A stretch of 6,166 bases of DNA, taken from Nitrospinota bacterium. GTDB taxonomy: Bacteria; Nitrospinota; Nitrospinia; SZUA-224. Location of the stretch: positions 1 through 6,166 of the forward strand of contig JACRGM010000193.1 of assembly GCA_016212345.1 (NCBI GenBank), given 5' to 3'. The number at the start of each line of letters is the position of its first letter. Within the stretch, counting starts at the first letter, position 1. The notes below the pieces were generated by a model. That model saw nothing but the letters and a program-made list of their open reading frames with translations, was not told the DNA's origin and made no database searches. A program made the position numbers and the translations under genes. Positions 1 through 5,538 of this stretch are shown piece after piece.

Positions 1-822
1 ATGGTTGTTGCAGGTGTCAGTACGATAAAAGATAAGGACTATGCTCAGGCAAGGAAGAAGGCTATTGATAATGGAGTAATTGAAGCGGTTGAAAATATTA
101 TCTTTGATATAGTAGACTTTGAGGCCCTCACACCTGATAATCAATTAATTAATACAATATATAAAAAGGGTTGGGATTATGTGCAGAAATACAAGATCAT
201 CTCCGAATCTGTTGATCTTGATCTAAAGACATATAAGGTAGTTCTTCAGGTAACCATCCTTTCAGGAGACCTCAAAAGTTATTTAACAAGTAGTGGTTTA
301 TTATTAGGGTTAGGGGAGGAATATAGACATACAGTTGCTGTTATTATCAATGAGAGGGATGATAATAAGATAAAGAACCCCCTTGCTGATCTTGGGGAGG
401 GGAGGTCTATATCTGAATCGATCATGATCCAGAGATTCCAGGAGAAGGGATTAGATGTTATGGATCGGCATATCCTCGAAAGGAGTATAGACAGGAATCT
501 AATGATGGAGGCAATCAGTGGGGATATGGAGGCTGCTATATCGATAGGAATACAGGCCGGTGTAGAAGTAATCATTATAGGAAATGCAGTGATCAACAGA
601 GAAGTAGAAGATATAAATAAAGAAAGGGAGTCTTTTACAGCAAACATAAGTGCGAGGGCAATCAGGATAGATAAAGGCACAATACTATGTGCCAAGAGTG
701 AATTTGCTACTATCTTAAGTAAGGATGAAATAGAGGGTAGTTATCAGGCATTAAGAGAGGCGAGTGAAAGACTCTCCTCCTTCCTCATAGATAAGATATT
801 AGATTACGATAATAAGAGTTAA
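1..822 (+). CDS. FlgT/LPP20-like envelope protein, 5'-truncated by window edge
   Basis: The frame is open from the first base, and no signal peptide or lipobox is present, so the first ATG is probably internal and the true N-terminus lies outside the window. Residues 1-92 look like the N-terminal domain of flagellar assembly protein T and LPP20-type proteins: a G-x-S-x-I strand, then an alternating Ala/Lys helix (DYAQARKKAIDNGVIEAVE), then YVQKYKIISE and a strand ending KVVLQVTIL. Residues 106-260 form a second alpha/beta region (TVAVIINER, GVEVIIIGNAVI, ISARAIRI, GTILCAKSE), resembling the FlgT middle domain or related outer-membrane-associated folds. Homologues are exported to the periplasm or outer membrane, but no flagellar gene is visible here, so a flagellar role is not shown. 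The TAA stop is followed after 19 bases by the next gene on the same strand, so co-transcription is likely. The family call rests on recognised motifs, not on a search. Confidence 0.6.
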   Translation: MVVAGVSTIKDKDYAQARKKAIDNGVIEAVENIIFDIVDFEALTPDNQLINTIYKKGWDYVQKYKIISESVDLDLKTYKVVLQVTILSGDLKSYLTSSGLLLGLGEEYRHTVAVIINERDDNKIKNPLADLGEGRSISESIMIQRFQEKGLDVMDRHILERSIDRNLMMEAISGDMEAAISIGIQAGVEVIIIGNAVINREVEDINKERESFTANISARAIRIDKGTILCAKSEFATILSKDEIEGSYQALREASERLSSFLIDKILDYDNKS

Positions 823-841
823 TATTGGAGGGTGTTATTTT

Positions 842-1354
842 ATGCCAAGAGAGGTCATCATAGTGGTCGATATGTTAAAGGGGTTTTTAGAAAAAGGTAA
901 CCCACTTTTCTGTGGAGATGATTCAAGGAGGATTATCCCTGAGGTGGTTTCTCTATTAAAGGGGCATAAGTCTGAAGAGATCATCTATCTCTGTGATAGT
1001 CATGTTAAGGATGATAAGGAGTTTAATATCTTCCCTCCACACTGTATTAAGGGGTCAAAAGAGGGAGAGATCATAGATGAACTCAAGCCATTCAAGGGGA
1101 AGATAATACCAAAGACAAGGTACAGTGGATTCTTTAATACCTCAATAGAGGATGAGTTAAAGAGGCTCAAACCGTATAAGGTAATTGTTGTAGGTTTATG
1201 TACTGATATATGTGTGATGTATACAGTTGCTGATCTCAGGAACAGGGATTATGAGGTAGATGTCCCACAGAGGTGTGTTGCCTCCTTTGATAAAGATGCG
1301 CATAATTTTGCCTTACAGCATATGGAGAAGATTCTTGGGGCAAAAGTGGTCTAA
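842..1354 (+). CDS. pncA: nicotinamidase / isochorismatase-fold cysteine hydrolase
   Basis: This is a cytoplasmic hydrolase of the isochorismatase superfamily, 170 residues, a normal length for the short bacterial nicotinamidases. The catalytic triad is visible: Asp10 in IIVVDMLKGF, Lys91 in IIPKTRYSGF, and the nucleophile Cys124 in VVGLCTDICV. Asp52 and His54 (YLCDSHV) and His67 (FPPHCIKG) match the metal-binding positions typical of nicotinamidases. That favours nicotinamide deamidation to nicotinate for NAD salvage over isochorismate or ureidoacrylate hydrolysis. The ATG is preceded by GGAGGG at 827-832, with nine bases between, which fixes the start. It lies 19 bases after the upstream gene and is followed by a hairpin that overlaps its stop codon. 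The fold and triad are clear; the exact substrate is inferred. Confidence 0.82.
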   Translation: MPREVIIVVDMLKGFLEKGNPLFCGDDSRRIIPEVVSLLKGHKSEEIIYLCDSHVKDDKEFNIFPPHCIKGSKEGEIIDELKPFKGKIIPKTRYSGFFNTSIEDELKRLKPYKVIVVGLCTDICVMYTVADLRNRDYEVDVPQRCVASFDKDAHNFALQHMEKILGAKVV

Positions 1355-1382
1355 ACATCTTTGTTTGCAAAGTTTTGTTTAG
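1351..1382 (+). terminator. hairpin across the pncA stop codon, possible terminator
   Basis: CTAAACA (1351-1357) pairs perfectly with TGTTTAG (1376-1382). Inside it CTTTG (1359-1363) pairs with CAAAG (1368-1372) around the loop TTTG. This gives 12 base pairs with a 1x3 internal loop. The stem includes the TAA stop codon of the nicotinamidase gene. It is AT-rich, and there is a TTTTGTTT stretch inside its 3' half but no clean T-run after it, so as an intrinsic terminator it is only moderately convincing. It could also protect the 3' end of the transcript. Confidence 0.4.
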
Positions 1383-1394
1383 AATTTATATAAA
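1364..1394 (+). promoter_or_regulatory. weak sigma70-like promoter candidate before the oxidoreductase operon
   Basis: TTTGCA (1364-1369) is followed after 17 bases by TATATA (1387-1392), with an overlapping TATAAA at 1389-1394. Each hexamer matches the consensus at only four or five of six bases. If used, transcription would begin near 1400 and the strong hairpin at 1403-1430 would form the very 5' end of the leader. AT-rich spacers produce such matches by chance, so this is tentative. Confidence 0.25.
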
Positions 1395-1402
1395 GAGTGG
1401 GT

Positions 1403-1430
1403 GGCATGGACAAACTTGTTTGTCCGTGCC
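1403..1430 (+). terminator. strong 13-bp hairpin with CUUG loop (terminator or leader element)
   Basis: GGCATGGACAAAC (1403-1415) pairs with GTTTGTCCGTGCC (1418-1430). In RNA all 13 pairs form, one as a G-U wobble, and the turn reads CUUG, a known stable tetraloop whose C and G pair. Only TTTGT follows, a short U tract for a Rho-independent terminator. It lies 42 bases before the GTG start of the next gene. It may terminate the upstream transcription unit, or act as a stabilising or attenuating structure in the leader of the oxidoreductase operon. Confidence 0.55.
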
Positions 1431-1472
1431 TTTGTAAGGGGGCGTGGGTTATTTTTATGGGGAAGGTGAAAG

Positions 1473-3182
1473 GTGCAAGAGAAAAGGAAGAAGATAGAAT
1501 TCAAAGGGGCATCAGATATGCCTTATCTTGCTGTATCGCTGGCAAATACAGAGGAAAATCTTACAGGAAACTGGCGGAGCGTAAGACCGATATATAAAAA
1601 TGGATTGCCACCATGTAAAAATGCCTGTCCTGCAGGGGAAGAGATACCCATTTATCTTGGACTGATCTCCCAAAAGAGATTTAGGGAAGGATGGAGTAAG
1701 ATAATAGAATCCAATCCCTTTCCCGGGGTCTGTGGACATGTATGTTACCATCCATGCGAGAAAGAGTGTCTAAGAGGAAGATTTGACAAAGAGATATCTA
1801 TACACTCCATAGAACGTCTAGCCGCTGATTATGTCCATAGCCACAGGTACAAAGATAATAATAAGAAGAAGAGAGAAAGAAAGAGAGCTACCAAACAAGG
1901 GAACAAGGTAGCGATAATTGGTGGTGGACCATCAGGGTTGACCTGTGCCTACTTCCTATCAAAAATGGGTTATAGTGTAACTATATTTGAGGCATCATCT
2001 ACCTTAGGTGGGATGATGAGAGAGGGTATCCCTGAATACAGACTCCATAAGGAGACCATGGATAAAGAGATCGAAGATATAGTCAATCTTGGGATCGAGG
2101 TAAGAGATAACACCCGTATAGGGAGAGACATTGATATAGAGGATATTAGAAGGGATTACAACGCCATTTTTATTGCAACAGGGGCACATAAAGCCAGGAA
2201 ACTGTGACTTCCAGGGGAAGGCAATTCCTCCAAGATCATATTAGGACTCGATTTTCTTAAAGATCAGAATCACAGCTATAAGAAAGAGATAGGGGACAAG
2301 GTTGCAATCATTGGTGGAGGTAACACTGCAATTGATACAGCAAGAACTCTCTTAAGGCAGGGGGCAAGGCCGTTAATCATCTATCGAAGATCGAGAGAAG
2401 AGATGCCTGCCTTTGAGGAAGAGATACTTCAGGCAGAAGAGGAAGGGATAATATTCCACTATCTGACCTCTCCCACAGATATCATTATGGATGAAGAAGG
2501 GAAGAAGATAAACCTCGGATGCGTTAAAATGAAACTAGGTGAGATAGATGAGACTGGAAGGAGGAGACCTCTATCTATCAAGGATTCAAATTTTATTATA
2601 GAAGTAGATAGCGTGATATCTGCTATTGGTGAAGACCCTGATCTATCCTTTTTACCTGCGGATATTAAGACCAACAAGATGGGAATTGTTATTGATACCA
2701 ACAATGCCACAACCTGTAAAGGGATATTTGCTGGGGGGGATGCGGCTGGAAGGCCGAGAACTGTTGTCAGTGCCATTGGATCTGGTAAAGAAGGGGCATA
2801 CTCCATAGACAGGTATCTGAGGGGGGTAAAAGGGGAAGGGGAGTTTAATCTATCCATAGTCCGATACGAGGATTTAAATCTTGATCACTTTGAGAAGGGT
2901 AACTGGGTTGACCCTATAAAGGTAGCTGTTGAAGAGAGGATTAATAATCTTAAGGAAGTATATAAGGGGTTCTCTCCAGAGATGGGTATAATTGAGGCCT
3001 CTCGTTGCTTTAGCTGTGGGGTCTGCAATATGTGTGATAACTGTCTTATCTTCTGCCCCGATATAGCTGTGCTCAAGAAAAAGAAAGGATATGAGATCAA
3101 CTATGACTATTGTAAAGGGTGTCTAATATGTGTGGAGGAGTGTCCCAGATCTGCTATGACATCTATTGAGGAGATAAAATGA
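1473..3182 (+). CDS. GltD-like FAD/NAD(P) oxidoreductase fused to 2[4Fe-4S] ferredoxin; in-frame TGA at codon 245 (Sec or nonsense)
   Basis: Read through the TGA at 2205-2207, this frame encodes 569 residues with domains in the order of glutamate synthase small subunit-like proteins. An N-terminal Fe-S domain has Cys48, 52, 87, 91, 95 and 99 (PPCKNACPAGE, VCGHVCYHPCEKEC). An FAD motif GGGPSG is at 150-155 and ATGAHKARKL at 235-244. Residue 245 is the TGA codon, followed by LPGE. An NAD(P) motif GGGNTAIDTAR is at 281-291, and the second FAD motif GIFAGGDAAGRPRT begins near 418. The C-terminus is a 2[4Fe-4S] ferredoxin (C518/521/524/528P and C547/550/553/557P) with extra Cys512 and Cys515. It should shuttle electrons between NAD(P)H, FAD and the partner PorA. 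Start: the GTG at 1473 has GGAAGG six bases upstream. An ATG at 1518 is possible, but family-like residues (KIEFKG) precede it. The stop overlaps porA as ATGA. No other frame break occurs. Relatives usually have Gly at residue 245, so GGA to TGA could also be a point nonsense mutation. Confidence 0.8.
2205..2234 (+). promoter_or_regulatory. in-frame TGA with adjacent hairpin: candidate selenocysteine codon and bacterial SECIS
   Basis: TGA at 2205-2207 lies in frame between two well-conserved halves of the GltD-like protein. Directly after it, CTT (2208-2210) can pair with AAG (2232-2234). GGGGAA (2214-2219) can pair with TTCCTC (2225-2230) around the loop GGCAA, with a 3x1 internal loop between the two stems. 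Bacterial SECIS elements sit just downstream of UGA and usually show G near the start of the apical loop, as here. The loop begins only 12 bases after the UGA, closer than the usual range of about 16-37, and a competing CTTCC/GGAAG stem exists. The base after UGA is C, a context known to be leaky for termination in E. coli. Support is suggestive only. Confidence 0.4.
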
Positions 3183-4333
3183 AAAGGGTCCTCATGGGAA
3201 ACTATGCAGTAGCGTATGGGGTGTTACTTGCCAAGGTAGAGGTGATTGCTGCCTATCCTATCACACCTCAGACCTCTATTATAGAGAAACTTTCAGATCT
3301 TTGTGCTAAAGGGGAATTAAATGCAAGATTAATTGATGTTGAGTCTGAACACTCAGCAATGGCAGGATGTATTGGGGCCTCTGCAACAGGGGCAAGGACA
3401 TTCACTGCCACAAGCTCCCAGGGACTTGCTCTTATGCATGAACTTCTCCACTGGGCAGCAGGTGCCAGGCTTCCGATTGTAATGGCAAATGTCAACAGGG
3501 CAATGGGTCCTCCCTGGAATATATGGACAGACCAGAATGACAGTCTTTCCCAACGTGATACAGGATGGATGCAGTTCTATTGTGAAAGTAATCAAGAGGT
3601 ACTTGATACAGTGATCCAGGCATTCAAGATATCTGAGAAAGTACTTCTCCCAAGTATGATCTTGTTAGATGGATTCTTTCTCTCGCATACCTCAGAGCCG
3701 GTTGATATCCCAGATCAGAAGGAAGTGGACTCCTATCTTCCAGGGTATAAACCAAGATACAAATTAGATGTAAAATCCCCACATTCATTCGGGAGTCTTA
3801 CAGATGAGAATTACTATTATGAACTGAGATATAAGATGCAAGAGGCCATGGAGAAGGCTAAGGATATTGCTAAGGAGGTAGATGCAGAATTTTTATCTAC
3901 CTTTGGGAGGGGGTATGGTGTGATAGAATCATATAGGTGTGATAATGCAGATCTCATACTTGTCACATCAGGTACAATATCGAGTACTACAAGGGTAGTT
4001 ATAGATAGGCTTCGGGATAAGGGAAAAAAGGTAGGTATGTTGAAGATAAGGATGTTTCGTCCCTTTCCTGTAGAGGATGTAAGGATGGCCATTGAGAATG
4101 CAAAAAAGGTGGCTGTTATTGATCGCAATATCTCTTTTGGAAATGGAGGGATATTCTGTCAGGAGGTAAAATCAGCTATGTATAATATAGGTAATCATAT
4201 CCCTATATTTGGTTACATTGCAGGACTTGGAGGAAGGGATGTTCCACCAATGGTTATAGAGGATATAATAGATTTTACCATGAGGTATGACAGACCAACG
4301 GATGAGATCTACTGGGTAGGGTTGAAGATATGA
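3179..4333 (+). CDS. porA: 2-oxoacid:ferredoxin oxidoreductase alpha subunit (PorA type)
   Basis: This 384-residue protein matches the alpha subunit of multi-subunit pyruvate or 2-oxoacid:ferredoxin oxidoreductases, cytoplasmic enzymes that oxidatively decarboxylate a 2-oxoacid to acyl-CoA, or run in reverse. The substrate-side signature AAYPITPQTSIIE is at 24-36, the VESEH motif expected near thiamine diphosphate at 54-58, and ATGARTFTATSSQGLALMHE just after. A transketolase C-terminal-like region follows from about 260 (DLILVTSGTISSTTR, GMLKIRMFRPFP, KVAVIDRNISFGNGG). The length is normal. Its ATG overlaps the stop of the preceding flavoprotein gene (ATGA, 3179-3182), indicating translational coupling and a shared complex. 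The substrate cannot be read from the sequence: pyruvate is the default, but a GltD-like partner also occurs with aryl-glyoxylate enzymes. The catalytic TPP-binding beta subunit that should follow is absent. Confidence 0.88.
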   Translation: MKRVLMGNYAVAYGVLLAKVEVIAAYPITPQTSIIEKLSDLCAKGELNARLIDVESEHSAMAGCIGASATGARTFTATSSQGLALMHELLHWAAGARLPIVMANVNRAMGPPWNIWTDQNDSLSQRDTGWMQFYCESNQEVLDTVIQAFKISEKVLLPSMILLDGFFLSHTSEPVDIPDQKEVDSYLPGYKPRYKLDVKSPHSFGSLTDENYYYELRYKMQEAMEKAKDIAKEVDAEFLSTFGRGYGVIESYRCDNADLILVTSGTISSTTRVVIDRLRDKGKKVGMLKIRMFRPFPVEDVRMAIENAKKVAVIDRNISFGNGGIFCQEVKSAMYNIGNHIPIFGYIAGLGGRDVPPMVIEDIIDFTMRYDRPTDEIYWVGLKI

Positions 4334-4371
4334 GATATATGGTCTCGGGTGACTATTTAGCCATATTATAG
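4330..4371 (+). pseudogene. possible 5' remnant of porB (beta subunit), 13 codons
   Basis: An ATG at 4330 overlaps the porA stop (ATGA), the same coupling seen between the flavoprotein and porA. The frame reads MRYMVSGDYLAIL and then TAG. PorB-type beta subunits commonly begin with a short leader ending in YLA-P/S-G-H before the first CxGC cluster motif, so GDYLA fits a genuine start that is broken after codon 11. The rest of porB is not found in the window. The break falls near 4361-4366, where the accessory DNA appears to begin. The match is short and could be chance; gene order and overlap are the stronger evidence. Confidence 0.4.
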
Positions 4372-4558
4372 TGAAAGTCTTAAATAAGTTGACATATAGT
4401 GGCTTCGTCTGAAACGGGCATTTGTCCGAGAAGAGATTGCAAAAAAAGCTGGCCAGATCCAAAAGTAAATTCATAGCCCCCATCCATTCCGTCAAATCCG
4501 TATAGATTCTTGCCTGGGCGTCCTCCCTTTTGCATCTAAGAACAGAGCCAGCGAAGCG

Positions 4559-4593
4559 TTTGAGAGATTTTGAGAGATTTTTGAGAGATTTTT
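4559..4593 (+). repeat. three tandem copies of TTGAGAGATT(T)
   Basis: TTGAGAGATT occurs at 4560-4569, 4570-4579 and 4581-4590, with periods of 10 and 11 bases and T-rich junctions, followed by TTTGG. On the minus strand it falls in the decayed frame, as SLKNLSKSLK. It is most simply explained by slippage in relaxed DNA. It is too short and gap-free to be a CRISPR or iteron array. Confidence 0.7.
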
Positions 4594-4657
4594 GGTTGAC
4601 TTGACGAAAACAGGCAGTTACACTTTTGATGGTTTTTAAATGCTCCGGGCTCCCGGG

Positions 4658-4680
4658 GTGATATACAGACTGTATAACAC
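4658..4680. promoter_or_regulatory. 23-base near-perfect palindrome, operator-like
   Basis: TATACAG (4662-4668) and CTGTATA (4670-4676) form a perfect 7-bp inverted repeat around A4669. After an A/A mismatch the symmetry continues with GTG (4658-4660) and CAC (4678-4680), giving ten of eleven symmetric pairs. The odd-centre symmetry resembles binding sites of dimeric regulators, but it lies about 200 bases from the next start codon and inside the decayed minus-strand frame, so a regulatory role is unproven. Confidence 0.35.
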
Positions 4681-4755
4681 CCCTGCGAGATTTCGGTTTC
4701 AAACGGGATTGTGTTAATATGTGAATGGGTTGCCGATGGCTCGTAGAGACGTATT

Positions 4756-4820
4756 TATCCGTATAAGCTGTCAGCGTTATATATAGCTGATATAGCTGTC
4801 CATAGGTTTTTATACGGATA
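4756..4820. repeat. 11-bp inverted repeat with nested dyad, cruciform-like
   Basis: TATCCGTATAA (4756-4766) is the exact reverse complement of TTATACGGATA (4810-4820). Between the arms TCAGC (4771-4775) pairs with GCTGA (4786-4790), and AGCTGTC occurs twice (4766-4772 and 4794-4800). The whole segment could fold as a hairpin with a branched top. It lies 57 bases upstream of the membrane protein gene and may be an element end, an operator or a structured leader. Confidence 0.5.
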
Positions 4821-4833
4821 TGTATATATATAA

Positions 4834-4843
4834 GTTAGCCTCA
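4834..4843. repeat. left arm of inverted repeat bracketing the membrane protein gene
   Basis: GTTAGCCTCA here is the exact reverse complement of TGAGGCTAAC at 5428-5437. The match extends outward as TATAA on this side and TTATA on the other, if two extra bases (AC) in the right arm are allowed. The arms lie 34 bases before the start codon and 13 bases after the stop codon of the enclosed gene. Confidence 0.55.
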
Positions 4844-4877
4844 AACCATATTTAAAAACAAAATAAGGGAGGAAAAA

Positions 4878-5414
4878 ATGATTAAAGATATGCTCACCTA
4901 TTTTAAAGATACCTTCGACCCAGAAATATCCGCTACGGTTCCTTTGGGACAGTTAGAACCATCAGAAGATAAAAAAGTAGATGTATTAATTGCATTAATG
5001 AATACATCAAAATTCAATATTTTATCTTGGAGTGAACGAGCATATAAAGCTAGTACTTGGTCAGTAGGGATTATTCTGGCAATTGTTGGTTATTTTTTTC
5101 TGTATGGCAATAACATGCCCTACAAAGGAAGAATTATACTCACATTAGGAACAATTTTATTTGGTTTATTGACTCAATTATATCTCTCAGCTGCCAAGCG
5201 GGCACATTTTGGCAATGGGTATGTTCTTGTAAAGTGTGAATCAGCATTAAGGCTCTGTGAAAAAGGTACATATTTTAAAGATACAGAGTTTTTTGGTTAT
5301 TCAGGCCAATATCTGCCTTCAAAAAGTCTAAAGGTTTTGCGTATTTTTCATGCATCGGTTTTAGCTTTCTCAGTATTTATTCTTTTAGTGATTGATCCGA
5401 TTGTAAAACAATAA
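4878..5414 (+). CDS. uncharacterised three-helix membrane protein
   Basis: This 178-residue protein has no family I recognise. An acidic, soluble N-terminus (1-60) is followed by a helical hairpin of two hydrophobic segments (about 61-77, WSVGIILAIVGYFFLYG; and 86-105, IILTLGTILFGLLTQLYLSA). A soluble loop of about 50 residues comes next, and then a C-terminal segment (157-173, FHASVLAFSVFILLVID). No signal peptide or catalytic motif is visible. The ATG has a strong ribosome binding site, AAGGGAGG at 4865-4872. The paired-helix layout recalls small membrane effectors of the SLATT kind, but the similarity is architectural only. Bracketing inverted repeats and the neighbouring toxin-antitoxin module suggest mobile accessory cargo. 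The codon choice looks more AT-rich than in porA. Confidence 0.7.
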   Translation: MIKDMLTYFKDTFDPEISATVPLGQLEPSEDKKVDVLIALMNTSKFNILSWSERAYKASTWSVGIILAIVGYFFLYGNNMPYKGRIILTLGTILFGLLTQLYLSAAKRAHFGNGYVLVKCESALRLCEKGTYFKDTEFFGYSGQYLPSKSLKVLRIFHASVLAFSVFILLVIDPIVKQ

Positions 5415-5427
5415 AATTCATAAAAAC

Positions 5428-5437
5428 TGAGGCTAAC
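5428..5437. repeat. right arm of inverted repeat bracketing the membrane protein gene
   Basis: TGAGGCTAAC pairs with the arm at 4834-4843. It begins 13 bases after the TAA of the membrane protein gene and continues into ACTTATAAGG, which can form a weak local hairpin with the following GGCCCCCTC. It might act as a terminator for the plus-strand gene, but no T-run follows. The rest of the gap up to 5538 shows no gene. Confidence 0.55.
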
Positions 5438-5538
5438 ACTTATAAGGCCCCCTCTTGTCAAGAAGAAAATTCTCCTATAAGCGAATGTAGGCTTTGGGGT
5501 CACCCATTAAAAGGCACCGTGTCACATAACATGTATCT

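Larger units (their letters stand above)
4364..4702 (-). pseudogene. decayed minus-strand open frame, possibly a transposase remnant
   Basis: A minus-strand frame is open from about 4834 leftward across this region. It has no good ATG start; TTG at 4702 is the first candidate in the centre. It encodes segments such as SRRGVIQSVYHPGSPEHLK, VTACFRQVNQ, REDAQARIYTDLTEWMGAMN and FSDKCPFQTKPLYVNLFKTF. Their composition looks protein-like, and REDAQARIYTDL resembles helical segments of some IS transposases, but I cannot name a family. Past about 4364 the frame runs antisense into porA and is meaningless there. No ribosome binding site precedes it. This may be the 3' part of an insertion element that interrupted porB, or a chance open frame. 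Confidence 0.28.

Noticed and set aside
1518..1520. ATG 1518 as the start of the GltD-like protein
   Set aside because: AAGGGG upstream makes it possible, but family-like residues precede it (KIEFKGASDMPYLAVS), so GTG 1473 is preferred.
1397..1597. Small 66-codon plus-strand frame
   Set aside because: It overlaps the hairpin and the start of the GltD-like gene in another frame, has no fitting ribosome binding site and no recognisable protein content.
2403..3182. Separate gene starting at ATG 2403
   Set aside because: It would begin in the middle of the NAD(P)-binding domain, after the GGGNTAIDTAR motif, and conserved coding sequence in the same frame fills 2208-2402. It is the 3' part of the gene starting at 1473.
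1473..4333. General reassignment of UGA (for example to Gly or Trp)
   Set aside because: TGA serves as the normal stop of the flavoprotein gene (3180-3182), of porA (4331-4333) and of the antitoxin gene, so a code change does not explain the single internal TGA.
4172..4363. Minus-strand frame continuing antisense to porA
   Set aside because: The porA frame is conserved and clearly coding; the antisense sequence has no family resemblance.
4559..4593. CRISPR or iteron array
   Set aside because: The repeats are 10-11 bases with no spacers and only three copies; slippage is sufficient.
4834..5437. Integron cassette with attC sites
   Set aside because: GTTAGCC and GGCTAAC look like attC core sites but do not match GTTRRRY/RYYYAAC at all positions, and neither end has a paired second core at attC distance. 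The arms are better described as a simple inverted repeat.
5440..5470. Minus-strand promoter with TTGACA and TATAAG
   Set aside because: The hexamers are only 11 bases apart instead of about 17, and no minus-strand gene lies downstream of them in range.
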